NCBI GenBank assembly: GCA_027618835.1
Contig: JAQCHZ010000005.1
Span: forward strand, 1-64,000
DNA length: 64,000 nucleotides
Reading direction: 5' to 3'
Source: Chloroflexota bacterium
GTDB taxonomy: Bacteria; Chloroflexota; Dehalococcoidia; Lucifugimonadales; Lucifugimonadaceae
Shown here: positions 15,797 through 24,615 of the stretch, one piece after another
How the letters are laid out: every line of letters begins with the position of its first letter
Position numbering within the stretch: position 1 is the first letter of the stretch
The notes under the pieces: model-generated
The model's database searches: none
The model's input: only the letters and a program-made list of their open reading frames with translations
Told to the model about the DNA's origin: nothing
Made by a program: the position numbers and the translations under genes

Positions 15797-16458
15797 TCTT
15801 ATTAGCAATCGATACTTCGACCCGCTTCGCAGGAGTCGGTGTTGCAGACGATGAAGGCAAACGAGCAATACGGACTTGGCGATCGAGCCAGAACCACGGT
15901 CGAGAACTGATGCCTGCCGTCGTTGAATCGTTGGCAGAACTTTCTCTAGCACCCAAAGACGTAACTCACGTAGCAGTCGCACTCGGGCCAGGCGGATTCA
16001 GCGCTGTTCGAGTCGGTATAAGCTTGGTTCTTGGGCTTGCTGTTGCCAAGCAGCTCCCAGTTTTGGGCATAGCAACTCACGACGTGGAGCTTGAGCCACA
16101 TCGTAAATTGGTCAACCATGAGACGCCCGTCTATACGTTGATTCCCGTGGGTCGAAACGAGATTTCGTGGACTCGCCATGCGACAGATTCAGGGCCAAAA
16201 ACCGGTATCCACTCTCCCGAGGAACTGGCGCTAACACTTGAACCTAACGCGCTGCTGTGTGGAGAGGCATGCGATCTGATGGCTGGTCACGTCGATCAAT
16301 CTCGGTTCCGGGGTCAAGCGGCGCCGACCCGAGACCCGAATTCGATTATCGATATCGCACTGGCCAAATTCGATTCAGGTCTATCGACTTCATACGAAGA
16401 ACTTCGACCAATTTACGCACGACCGCCTTCGATCACGAAACCGAAACCTGCCAAGTAG
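15793..16458 (+). CDS. tsaB: t6A biosynthesis protein TsaB
   Basis: The 221-residue protein is a TsaB-type ASKHA-fold partner of TsaD/TsaE: ILLAIDTSTRFAGVGV, SQNHGRELMP and VALGPGGFSAVRVG are family signatures. It is an inactive paralog of TsaD that scaffolds the t6A complex. The start is TTG, inside the end of tsaE. The C-terminal half is more divergent. tsaD is not in this window. Confidence 0.9.
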   Translation: MILLAIDTSTRFAGVGVADDEGKRAIRTWRSSQNHGRELMPAVVESLAELSLAPKDVTHVAVALGPGGFSAVRVGISLVLGLAVAKQLPVLGIATHDVELEPHRKLVNHETPVYTLIPVGRNEISWTRHATDSGPKTGIHSPEELALTLEPNALLCGEACDLMAGHVDQSRFRGQAAPTRDPNSIIDIALAKFDSGLSTSYEELRPIYARPPSITKPKPAK

Positions 16459-16555
16459 TAGAAGTTAACTTAATCTGCCGCCAACAACAGAATTTTCACG
16501 GCACAATGATTAGACACAATTGCTGTAAATCCTTTTAGCTGGAGAAGAAACGACA

Positions 16556-17005
16556 ATGGAGCGAACACTCATACTGGTAAAGCCTGATGGCGTACAACGC
16601 GGACTTGCCGGTGAGATTATCGGGCGACTTGAGCGAACAGGCTTACAGATCGTCGGCATGAAGTTAATGCAGATATCCGACGAACTAGCTGGTACTCACT
16701 ACGGTGAGCACAAAGGCAAGCCCTTCTACGATGGGCTCGTAGGATTCATCACTTCTTCTCCAGTGGTTGCGCTCTGCCTTGAAGGCCCAAGCGCCATTTC
16801 GACCACCCGAAAGTTGATGGGTGCAACAAACCCAGCCGACTCCGCACCAGGAACAATTCGTGGCGACTTCGGCGTCGACATGGGGCGTAACTTGATCCAC
16901 GGATCAGCAAATGAAGATGATGCAGCACGAGAAGTGGCGCTGTTCTTCAACGATTCTGAGCTAACTTCGTACGACCGGGCGACTCAGCCTTGGATCGTGG
17001 AGTAA
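16556..17005 (+). CDS. ndk: Nucleoside diphosphate kinase
   Basis: The protein has 149 residues. It transfers phosphate between NTPs and NDPs through a histidine intermediate. RTLILVKPDGVQRG at the N-terminus and the catalytic His in NLIHGSA are present, with RKLMGATNP and GTIRGDFG in order. The length is standard. A ribosome site (GGAG) lies 11 bases upstream of the ATG. The gene ends before a strong bidirectional terminator facing rsfS. Confidence 0.96.
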   Translation: MERTLILVKPDGVQRGLAGEIIGRLERTGLQIVGMKLMQISDELAGTHYGEHKGKPFYDGLVGFITSSPVVALCLEGPSAISTTRKLMGATNPADSAPGTIRGDFGVDMGRNLIHGSANEDDAAREVALFFNDSELTSYDRATQPWIVE

Positions 17006-17019
17006 GTTTCTCGATTAAA

Positions 17020-17062
17020 TAAAAAATGCCGGTGCGGAAGAACTCCACACCGGCATTTTTGT
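17020..17062. terminator. Bidirectional terminator between ndk and rsfS
   Basis: ATGCCGGTG (17026-17034) pairs with CACCGGCAT (17048-17056). An A-run precedes the stem and TTTTT follows it, so it can stop transcription from both convergent genes. Confidence 0.92.
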
Positions 17063-17077
17063 TTAACATTTGTGTTG

Positions 17078-17452
17078 CTATTGAACCCGAACGATTTCGG
17101 TAGCACGTGCCCAGAGCTGTTCGAGTCCGTAATGCTCACGTTGATCCTTGGTGAACAGGTGAACGACGACTCCAGTGAAGTCGATCAGCACCCAGCCACC
17201 GCCGCCCGTACCCTCACGGTGAGTCACGTGAACGCCCATCTTTCGTGATCGACGGCTAATGTCCTCAGTCATCGATTCAAGGTGGCGGTCGGTTTCACCA
17301 CTGATAATTACGAAAAAGTCAGCGAAACTACTGACGCCCTCAGTATCGAGCAGAACGATGTCAGATCCGAGTTTCTCGGATGCCTCATCGACAGCCGCTC
17401 GGGCGATTTCTTCGTTAGTGGCTATTGTCTTTGTTTTAGTCGTGTCTTCCAT
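17078..17452 (-). CDS. rsfS: Ribosome silencing factor RsfS
   Basis: This 124-residue protein is of the RsfS/Iojap (DUF143) family. It binds L14 of the 50S subunit and prevents subunit joining when nutrients are low. Characteristic segments are DIVLLDTEGVSSFADFFVI, GETDRHLESM and the C-terminal WVLIDFTGVVVHLF with REHYGLEQLW. It faces ndk across the shared terminator. Confidence 0.94.
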   Translation of the reverse strand: MEDTTKTKTIATNEEIARAAVDEASEKLGSDIVLLDTEGVSSFADFFVIISGETDRHLESMTEDISRRSRKMGVHVTHREGTGGGGWVLIDFTGVVVHLFTKDQREHYGLEQLWARATEIVRVQ

Positions 17453-17560
17453 TGCTTTAAATTATAGACGCAATCGGACAGAATCCCACTCACTATTTTT
17501 AGACATTCCGTTTAACCGTGATTTAGCAGTTTCTGTATAAAGATTTGGTAATCTGAATAT

Positions 17561-18724
17561 ATGGCACAAGTTCAGAACAAGAAAAAACGTGCAGTTGTCG
17601 CAATGAGCGGTGGAGTCGACTCGTCAGTCGCCGCTGCCCTATTGGCACGCGACGGCTATGAAGTCGTTGGCGTAACCATGCGACTTTTCAACGCCCCGAA
17701 CGAGAATGTTGCGCGTCTGAACAAGTCGTGTTGCTCGCTCGAAGACGTCGAGGATGCTCGAGCCGTCTGCCGCAAAATTGGGGCGAAGCACTACTTCCTC
17801 AACTTCGAAGAAGAGTTTCAGAAGCACGTAGTCGACTATTTTGTTGGCGAATATGAACGCGGGCGCACTCCGCATCCTTGCCTTGCTTGCAACGATCGCC
17901 TGAAGTTCGAATTCCTCGTTCGACGTGCAGAGCTCATGGATGCCGATGTTGTAGCTACCGGGCACTACGCTCGAATTCGGGAAGATAACGGTGAGTACAA
18001 GCTACTTGCAGGGATCGACTCGATGAAGGATCAGTCGTACGTTCTGTACACCTTGAGTCAGGAACAGCTCTCGAAGCTGGCATTGCCGATTGGCGACTAC
18101 TCTAAGGACGAAATTCGAGAGGTTGCTCGCGACCTTGGACTGTCGATCGCCGACAAGCCCGACTCCCAGGACATCTGCTTTATTCCCGACGGCGACTACA
18201 ACCGATTCATCGAACCCCGCCTAAAGCGAAAAGCTCCAGGCGATATTGTCGATGCCGAAGGCAAGGTTCTCGGTGAGCACGAAGGAATCCACGGATTCAC
18301 TATCGGACAGCGCAAGCGTATTCCGATCTTCAACAGCACGCCGCGTCCTATGTATGTAACAGACATCAACGCAGAATCAGGTCAGGTCACTGTCGGTCCA
18401 GCCGAGAATCTGATGAAAACGCGCTTATACGCTTCTGGTGTGAACTGGATTTCCGGGTCCGCTCCGATCGAACCGATTACGGTTGAAGCTCGAATCCGCT
18501 ACAACGGACGCAACACCCCTGCGAAGGTACGATCGGTCGACGGTGGTGCCGAGATCGAGTTCGATGAGCCAGTGCGAGCGATCACGCCCGGTCAGGCTGT
18601 TGTCTTCTATCAGGACGATGTCGTACTCGGCGGCGGTTTGATAGAAACTTCGCTTCCTGAGCTAACTCAGCATGATTCGAACGAATCCAGCGATTCTGCT
18701 GAGCCTTCTGCCATACCGGTCTGA
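17561..18724 (+). CDS. mnmA: tRNA 2-thiouridylase MnmA
   Basis: This 387-residue protein thiolates U34 of tRNA-Lys, -Glu and -Gln. The PP-loop SGGVDSSV (16-23) binds ATP. The catalytic cysteines are in PCLACN (Cys110) and SQDICF (Cys206). GHYARI and the C-terminal beta-barrel (TIGQRK, PRPMYVTDI) are intact. A Ser/Glu-rich tail of about 20 residues extends past the family core. The ATG is preceded by an AT-rich region; the promoter is not clear. Confidence 0.96.
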   Translation: MAQVQNKKKRAVVAMSGGVDSSVAAALLARDGYEVVGVTMRLFNAPNENVARLNKSCCSLEDVEDARAVCRKIGAKHYFLNFEEEFQKHVVDYFVGEYERGRTPHPCLACNDRLKFEFLVRRAELMDADVVATGHYARIREDNGEYKLLAGIDSMKDQSYVLYTLSQEQLSKLALPIGDYSKDEIREVARDLGLSIADKPDSQDICFIPDGDYNRFIEPRLKRKAPGDIVDAEGKVLGEHEGIHGFTIGQRKRIPIFNSTPRPMYVTDINAESGQVTVGPAENLMKTRLYASGVNWISGSAPIEPITVEARIRYNGRNTPAKVRSVDGGAEIEFDEPVRAITPGQAVVFYQDDVVLGGGLIETSLPELTQHDSNESSDSAEPSAIPV

Positions 18725-18828
18725 GTTTTCCCACGTAAACGTTATGCTTCGGGTACTACCTCTATGAGGCGGGCCTGTTCATACAGTGAACCTTCTTCTT
18801 TGTACCGACCCTCTCCGAAATCGCTCAA

Positions 18829-19467
18829 TTGCCAAAAACTACGCGCACTCTTACAGATTTTTCTATTGAGACCGGAATTGCAAATAGCTCGAAGCTGCTG
18901 ATTGCCGGCGTGGATGAGGTCGGTCGTGGAACATTGGCAGGACCGGTCTTGGCCGCTGCGGCAATTCTTCCTGGCCCCGTTCCCGAGGAATACCGCCCTA
19001 TAATTAATGACAGCAAAGTCCTGTCGGCGTCCCAGCGAGAACGGGCCTTCGCATGGCTTGTGGACTGGTGCGTTAGCTATGGCGTCGGGGCATCTACTGC
19101 TTATGAGATCGATGCTATTGGGATCGTCCCAGCAACGAAACAGGCGATGTCTCGCGCTATTGCAATACTTGAGCCACAACCGGATCACCTAATTATCGAC
19201 GCTGTGGATCTCGATTCAATCACCATTCCCCAAACGTCGATCATCAAGGCCGATTCTCGGAGTCAAAGTGTCGCCGCAGCTTCGATTATTGCGAAAGTAA
19301 CACGTGATCGATTGATGGCTAACGTGTTCGATTCTGAATATCCCGGTTACGGATTCGCTGCCCACAAAGGCTACGGCACGGCATTTCACATGTCTGCATT
19401 ACAAAAATTAGGGGCTTCTCCGATTCACAGACGCAGCTTCAAGCCTGTGAAGGACGTTCTCACCTAA
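18829..19467 (+). CDS. rnhB: Ribonuclease HII
   Basis: This 212-residue RNase HII removes RNA from RNA/DNA hybrids and single ribonucleotides from DNA. Signature GVDEVGRGTLAGPV holds the first acidic pair; IIDAVDLD and KADSRSQSVAAASIIAKV complete the active site, and YPGYGFAAHKGYGT is the family block. The start is TTG. The adjacent yraN remnant reproduces the common rnhB-yraN order. Confidence 0.95.
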   Translation: MPKTTRTLTDFSIETGIANSSKLLIAGVDEVGRGTLAGPVLAAAAILPGPVPEEYRPIINDSKVLSASQRERAFAWLVDWCVSYGVGASTAYEIDAIGIVPATKQAMSRAIAILEPQPDHLIIDAVDLDSITIPQTSIIKADSRSQSVAAASIIAKVTRDRLMANVFDSEYPGYGFAAHKGYGTAFHMSALQKLGASPIHRRSFKPVKDVLT

Positions 19468-19543
19468 ATCGATAGCATCGACTCTCTCTGTTTGATTTAC
19501 GTTTGATTTTCTTGCCACGTACTTTTATTGAATTTGGATAAAT

Positions 19544-19933
19544 TTGGGTTTTACCAGCGGAAAACTGAACTTACCACCCGGAATCGGCCGATCCGGTGAA
19601 GCCGCCGCGCGGGAGTATGTGACGACAGAACTTGGCTACAAGGTAGTCGAAACTAACTTTCGCACCCGCTAGGGAGAAATCGACATCGTTGCCAAATCTG
19701 ACTCCGATTTTGTATTTATCGAAGTAAAAACTCGGACTAACCAAATTTTCGGTTTGGGTGTTGAACAGATTTCGACCAGCAGAGCTCAGCGACTACAGAC
19801 GACGGCTCTTCGATATTTAGAGAAAACAGGCGACTTTGACGTCGATTGGCGCATCGACTTGTTGAGGATCCAAATGAGCAATTCAGGACAAGTTTTACGT
19901 TTTGATTACATCCAAAACGCTATAGAGGAATAA
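19544..19933 (+). pseudogene. yraN: YraN/UPF0102 gene interrupted by an in-frame amber codon
   Basis: The frame is continuous from a possible TTG at 19544 to TAA at 19931-19933 (130 codons) except for one TAG at 19670-19672. Before it lie SGEAAAREYVTTELGY and VVETNFRTR; after it lie GEIDIVAKSDSDFVFIEVK, TSRAQRLQTTALRYLEK and WRIDLLRI, all expected parts of YraN, a PD-(D/E)XK-fold nuclease-like protein of unclear role. The stop replaces the residue just before conserved GEID, so the nuclease core would be lost. One base change would restore it. It could be a true nonsense mutation, a suppressed codon or a sequence error. No frame-shifting change is seen. Confidence 0.88.
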
Positions 19934-19992
19934 GCCAACAAATCTAAACTTGAGTATATTCACATCCCTGTTAGTTTTCGCTATTCGGAGTG

Positions 19993-20937
19993 CTAGAAAA
20001 TCACCACTGGGTTCACAGGTGATCCCGTTACAGTTGGCATTTTTAGAGGCAGGATCGAAATCATGAACTCCCACTTGCCGCGCTTCTTGCACTCTTCAGC
20101 GAGATCATCGAGCCATGCGTTATCAAGGATCCAGAGGCCGAGACCAACGATTCCAACCTGGTGAACTGGATTCGAAAACCGTTCATAGGGGTTCGGACCA
20201 ATATCGTTACCAGTGTCTGACCCCATCACCGCTACTCCCCGTTCGTGAAGCAGGGGCAATATTTCAGGGGATGGCCCAGACGAACCGCCAACGTTCACAT
20301 CGACTGGTCCTGTTACCTCTCGTTGCCCCAATTGCCCCGTTCGAAGCAGCAATACGTCGCCTTGCTCAACTTTTACACCGTGTTCACGCTCTGCAGCTTC
20401 GATATCAGCTACGCCAACCCCATCTCCTCGTTCGATGAAATCAACTCCCCGCAACAGAGGAGCATCGACGAGAACGCCCTTCGTGACGATTCCTCCGCTA
20501 GCGGCCATCACATCGAACTCAGTTGCGCCATCCTGAACTGAAACGACACTCGAAGGACGCCCGTTGTAGGTCTGGCCATCCCAGAAAAAGTGAGCGAGGC
20601 TATCGATGTGAGTCACGGTGTGACCATGGAAGATCAGACCGAAGTAGTCCATCGCTACCTGGCGATCGACTCCCTCACCGGGTCGGTAACGATCTCCCGC
20701 GGTCACCATGAAGTGCTGCGGAGGCTTCGGTACGTCGACCGACGCTACAAAATCGATTGGGCGAGCGCAGCTGACCGTCACGCCTTCTTCGACCAAACTT
20801 AGTGCTTGAAGAGTTTTTTCTTTCGAAAGATGATTCAATGTCCCTTTTTGATCACTTGCGCCCCATCTTCCCCAATTATTGAGATCAGACTTCAACCAGC
20901 TGAGTAAATCGTCCTGAGAAGGCCAATTGACGGTCAT
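19993..20937 (-). CDS. Cyclase-family metal-dependent hydrolase
   Basis: The 314-residue protein is of the cyclase / kynurenine-formamidase-like family (PF04199). The metal motif reads HGHTVTHIDSLAHFFWDG, matching the family HxGTHxDxxxH pattern with Val for Gly. LLLRTGQLG and MGSDTGNDIGP are further family blocks. I chose the ATG at 20937 because GGGAG lies about 10 bases upstream; an in-frame TTG would add 12 residues. The long N-terminus (WGRWGASDQKGTLNHL) is typical of the large subgroup. The substrate is unknown; it stands alone. Confidence 0.87.
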   Translation of the reverse strand: MTVNWPSQDDLLSWLKSDLNNWGRWGASDQKGTLNHLSKEKTLQALSLVEEGVTVSCARPIDFVASVDVPKPPQHFMVTAGDRYRPGEGVDRQVAMDYFGLIFHGHTVTHIDSLAHFFWDGQTYNGRPSSVVSVQDGATEFDVMAASGGIVTKGVLVDAPLLRGVDFIERGDGVGVADIEAAEREHGVKVEQGDVLLLRTGQLGQREVTGPVDVNVGGSSGPSPEILPLLHERGVAVMGSDTGNDIGPNPYERFSNPVHQVGIVGLGLWILDNAWLDDLAEECKKRGKWEFMISILPLKMPTVTGSPVNPVVIF

Positions 20938-20973
20938 TGATAAATCGCTCCCTAGGCACATGGCCAATTTCAA

Positions 20974-21740
20974 AGTAGTTGCGAACTTCGGAGAAGGTTA
21001 TATGAATACGATCAGCCAACGGCCTACCCGCCCAGTAAAACCGTTTTGAATCGCGAAGCAGATCAGCTCACACAGCCCGATTTTATTCGATTTTTCACTA
21101 CAGTGGAGATAACTGAGATAACTCAAGCGTGATCTTATAAAGCTCTGAATATCTAGTTATCAGATAACACTGTACTGCCAATGTATTGCCCATTTTCGGC
21201 AGTGAATCCCCAAAATGCCCCGACGACCTAGTCTTCATCGACAAATGTCGCGTTGTCTGAAAAGACCGCCCAATCTGTAAGACTCAGATCTTTCCCAAAG
21301 TCTTCACGAGCTTGCCAAACCCAGGCCTGAAATATGAGAGACAAGGCGACCTACTCGAATTATCTTGGTCGGGAATTATTTCCGACACTTATCACCTGTA
21401 TCGATCTCTCATTCCCCGGCGATCCTTCGAAGCGGCAATATGGCTGAGTATCACTTAATTCATACAGTTCCGAACATGAAAATATTACTCGACTGTACTC
21501 GATTGATACTAGTAGCCTGATTTATAAATTGTTTCAATCGTCACAATCTGCCGCTCAATTTGTTGACTGCAAATTACGCCGATGCTAGCGTTCATTGGTC
21601 AACTTAAGGATGGGTGAAGTCGAATCGGGTTCGAAACACGGAAATGATCGGCTGTACGTAGTCCCACCTTTAATACGTACCTTCCGTATCAACTGCACAA
21701 AGCAGTGGGGAATGGAAGGTTTTTTTGCGGAGAAATTTAA
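20974..21740. other. 767-base region with no intact gene
   Basis: No complete coding frame, tRNA or clear riboswitch is seen. A protein-like minus-strand fragment lies at 21228-21350. The right part must carry the hppA promoter; TTGACT at 21563-21568 is a possible -35 but no good -10 follows. The region looks like a decayed gene plus the hppA leader. Confidence 0.5.
21228..21350 (-). pseudogene. Possible 3' remnant of a decayed gene
   Basis: Forty open codons end in TAG at 21228 and follow directly on an upstream TAG (21351-21353). The translation (FQAWVWQAREDFGKD, then LTDWAVFSD) looks like a genuine protein C-terminus with balanced composition. No start with a ribosome site and no family match are apparent. 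A chance frame is a real alternative. Confidence 0.3.
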
Positions 21741-23843
21741 ATGGAATCGATCTTGCTTGCAATTGCAGCAGGAGCTGTTGGTCTTGTGGCCGCTGGCCTA
21801 CTCGCCATGCGAGTGCTCAAGCAGCCTCAGGGCAACGATGAAGTTCGAGCTATTGGTGATCTAATTCAGGAAGGATCATCGGCGTTTCTTCGCAAGGAAT
21901 ATTCAATCCTTGCAGTATTCGTCGCAGTCATTTTTGTAATCCTGGCACTGTTCATCGACTACAACATTCTGGACAACGACAAAATCGCCTCACTCAGTGA
22001 GGGCGGCGCAATGACGTCCCAGGGCCCATGGACAGCCATCGCTTACATATTGGGTGCTATCGGCTCGGCTCTCGCCGGATTTGTCGGCATGAGCATCGCT
22101 GTTCGAGGTAACACCCGAACTGCAACTGCAGCTCAAACGGGACTCAACAAAGCACTTCAGGTTGCATTCAGCACCGGTGCGGTGATGGGTCTCTCAGTAG
22201 TTGGCATCGGCATCATTGGCGTGTCGGCACTGTGGCTTCTCTTCGAGAACCCGAACGTGATTGCCGGCTTCGGATTCGGAGCATCATCAATCGCACTGTT
22301 CGCACGAGTCGGTGGCGGTATCTTCACGAAGGCTGCCGACGTTGGAGCCGACCTCGTAGGTAAGGTTGAGGCCGGACTTGATGAAGACGATCCTCGCAAC
22401 CCTGCTGTTATCGCCGACAACGTTGGTGACAACGTAGGTGACGTTGCAGGAATGGGTGCCGACCTGTTCGAATCATACGTCGGTTCGATCATCGCAACCA
22501 TCTCACTCGCCTTCTTCGCAGTCAGCGCAACGGGTGTTGTATCGGCAATTCCATTTGAAGTTGATGCTTCAAGGGCAATTTTGCCTCTCGTCATCGCTGG
22601 TATCGGCATCATCGCCTCGATTCTAGGAATGTTCCTAGTTCGAACCGGCGACAATGCCGACATGGGCAAACTGCTCTGGACACTCCGCTACGGAATCTTC
22701 AGCGCAGGTGCTCTATCGCTAATCGGTACTGCCGTTTACATCAACATGAACGACTCGCTTTCGTTCGACCTATTCTGGGTCGTGGTCACGGGTATCGTCG
22801 TTGGTCAGGTGATCGGAACGTCGACAGAGTGGTTTACTTCCTACGAAGGTCTGAAGATCTTTGGCAAGGAATTCAACCCAGTGAAGTGGATTGCTAGTCA
22901 GTCTGAAACAGGCCACTCATCGACGATCATTGCTGGTCTGTCGATCGGTCTTTACAGCACTGTGATTCCTGCAATCGCAATCGTCGTCGGTATCTACTTC
23001 GCAAACGAGCTCGCTGGTCTCTACGGAATCGGTCTCGCTGCGGTTGGAATGCTTTCGACTCTAGGTATCACTCTTGCTACCGACGCTTACGGCCCTGTTG
23101 CCGATAACGCCGGTGGCATCGCCGAGCAGGCTCACCTCGATCCTGAAGTACGACAGCGCACAGATGCCCTCGACGCCCTTGGTAACACCACTGCCGCTAC
23201 AGGTAAGGGTTTCGCCATCGGTTCGGCCGTGCTTACGGCTCTGGCCCTTCTGGTGGCATATGCATTCGCTACCGGAATCACCGAACTCGACCTATTGAAC
23301 CCTAAGGTTCTGATGGGAACGATCATCGGTGGTCTACTTCCGTTCGTGTTCTCAGGTCTTACGATGCAGGCAGTTGGAACAGCTGCCGGTGAGATGATCG
23401 AAGAAGTACGACGTCAGTTCCGAGAGATCCCTGGTCTTCGTGAAGGCCTACCAGGCGTAAAGCCTGATGCCGCTCGAGCAGTTGCTATCAGCACAGAAGG
23501 TTCATTGAAGGCAATGATCGTTCCTGGCCTGATCGCAATCATCGCTCCAATCGCCATTGGCACGCTGATGGGAGCTCACGCTCTCGGTGGCATGCTGGCC
23601 GGTTCGATTGTTTCTGGTTTCCTCCTCGCCATCTTCATGGCTAACGCAGGTGGAGCATGGGACAATGCTAAGAAGTTTGTTGAACTCGGAAACTTCGGCG
23701 GCAATGGTTCAGATGCCCACTCTGCTGCAGTTACCGGTGACACCGTTGGTGATCCTTTCAAGGACACATCCGGTCCTGCTATCAACATTCTGTTGAAGCT
23801 CATGGCAATCGTTTCGCTGATCTTCGGACCACTGTTCGTCTAA
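21741..23843 (+). CDS. hppA: Membrane-bound proton-translocating pyrophosphatase
   Basis: This 700-residue protein has about 16 membrane helices. It couples PPi hydrolysis to ion pumping across the cytoplasmic membrane. The substrate loop is intact (DVGADLVGKVEAG, then DDPRNPAVIADNVGDNVGD), as are DAYGPVADNAGGIAEQ and GGAWDNAKK. The marker motif reads GNTTAATGKG (from residue 481) with Ala where K+-independent enzymes have Lys, pointing to a K+-dependent enzyme; H+ versus Na+ pumping is not settled. GGAG lies 8 bases before the ATG. A strong terminator follows. Confidence 0.96.
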   Translation: MESILLAIAAGAVGLVAAGLLAMRVLKQPQGNDEVRAIGDLIQEGSSAFLRKEYSILAVFVAVIFVILALFIDYNILDNDKIASLSEGGAMTSQGPWTAIAYILGAIGSALAGFVGMSIAVRGNTRTATAAQTGLNKALQVAFSTGAVMGLSVVGIGIIGVSALWLLFENPNVIAGFGFGASSIALFARVGGGIFTKAADVGADLVGKVEAGLDEDDPRNPAVIADNVGDNVGDVAGMGADLFESYVGSIIATISLAFFAVSATGVVSAIPFEVDASRAILPLVIAGIGIIASILGMFLVRTGDNADMGKLLWTLRYGIFSAGALSLIGTAVYINMNDSLSFDLFWVVVTGIVVGQVIGTSTEWFTSYEGLKIFGKEFNPVKWIASQSETGHSSTIIAGLSIGLYSTVIPAIAIVVGIYFANELAGLYGIGLAAVGMLSTLGITLATDAYGPVADNAGGIAEQAHLDPEVRQRTDALDALGNTTAATGKGFAIGSAVLTALALLVAYAFATGITELDLLNPKVLMGTIIGGLLPFVFSGLTMQAVGTAAGEMIEEVRRQFREIPGLREGLPGVKPDAARAVAISTEGSLKAMIVPGLIAIIAPIAIGTLMGAHALGGMLAGSIVSGFLLAIFMANAGGAWDNAKKFVELGNFGGNGSDAHSAAVTGDTVGDPFKDTSGPAINILLKLMAIVSLIFGPLFV

Positions 23844-23897
23844 TAACTGACGGGTAGGAACTTCTGAGAAGCAGACGAACCTAAAATCGCTAAATAA

Positions 23898-23930
23898 AAC
23901 GCCCGGGTCGTAACTGACCCGGGCGTTTTT
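23898..23930. terminator. Terminator after hppA
   Basis: ACGCCCGGGTC pairs with GACCCGGGCGT around a GTAACT-type loop and is followed by TTTT. An AAAA run before the stem also makes it usable from the minus strand, for the hydrolase operon ending at 23977. Confidence 0.93.
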
Positions 23931-23976
23931 GCGTTCTGATCTAGGTTGGCCTAACGAGCTTGTGTGTTTCAGATAT

Positions 23977-24600
23977 CTAGCGAACGAACCGGTTAGCGAC
24001 TTTTTCGTGACCAATCGACGTCGAAGGTCCATGACCGGGCCATACGACTGTTTCATCAGGAAGCTCGAACAGAACGTTCCTAATACTGGCAATTTCTTGC
24101 TGTTCATCACCGCCAGATAGATCAAATCGGCCGATCGACTCTCGAAATAACGTGTCGCCAGTAAATACATGCCCAGAGATGTAGAAAGAGCTACTGCCTT
24201 TGGTATGACCCGGAGTGGCCAGTACATTGATCTCAACTCCGGTCGCTGACACTAGATCACCATGTTTGAGCTTCTCAGACGGCGCAGGAGGCTCAGCGAA
24301 GTCGCCTAGCATGCTCGTCAGCCAATCAAGCTGTTCAGCGGCTGCAGTGACATCTTCATGACCGATCAGGAATTTGCAGCCATACCGTTCAACCAACGGC
24401 GTCACGGCTCCTGTGTGATCCGCATGTGCGTGCGTCGAAACAATTCCACTTGGCGTGAGTTTGTTTTCTTCGAGAAGTTTGATGATCTTCTCCGACTCAC
24501 CGCCGGGGTCGATCACGATGCAATCGGACTCATCATCAGCGTGTATCACATAGCAGTTAGTTGCTAATACGCCGACCTGCACTACATGAACCTGAACCAT
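23977..24600 (-). CDS. Metallo-beta-lactamase-fold hydrolase, glyoxalase II-like
   Basis: The 207-residue protein has the full metal-binding set: THAHADH (His57, His59, Asp61, His62), TPGHTKG, FTGDTLF and PGHGPST. This matches the glyoxalase II / YcbL group that hydrolyses thioesters such as S-lactoylglutathione analogues; the true substrate is unknown. It lies 15 bases downstream of the broken prepilin peptidase on the same strand. Confidence 0.9.
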   Translation of the reverse strand: MVQVHVVQVGVLATNCYVIHADDESDCIVIDPGGESEKIIKLLEENKLTPSGIVSTHAHADHTGAVTPLVERYGCKFLIGHEDVTAAAEQLDWLTSMLGDFAEPPAPSEKLKHGDLVSATGVEINVLATPGHTKGSSSFYISGHVFTGDTLFRESIGRFDLSGGDEQQEIASIRNVLFELPDETVVWPGHGPSTSIGHEKVANRFVR

Positions 24601-24615
24601 GAGCTACTTGATCTC

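Noticed and set aside
18742-19188. Minus-strand frame of 148 codons over the start of rnhB, with a protein-like end (GEGRYKEEGSLYEQARLIEV)
   Set aside because: It is mostly antisense to conserved rnhB sequence and has no start with a ribosome site. Only the last 30 residues look natural, and they cannot be tied to a family.
19670-19672. TAG in yraN as a programmed recoding site
   Set aside because: There is no sign of pyrrolysine genes or a readthrough element; a nonsense mutation or base error is simpler. SelA concerns TGA, not TAG.
21595-21864. Plus-strand frame running into hppA
   Set aside because: It overlaps the hppA N-terminus in another frame, lacks a ribosome site and has no motif.
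22157-22669. 170-codon antisense frame in hppA
   Set aside because: It mirrors the helix-coding codons of hppA and is Ala/Pro/Ser-rich with no motif; a codon-bias shadow.
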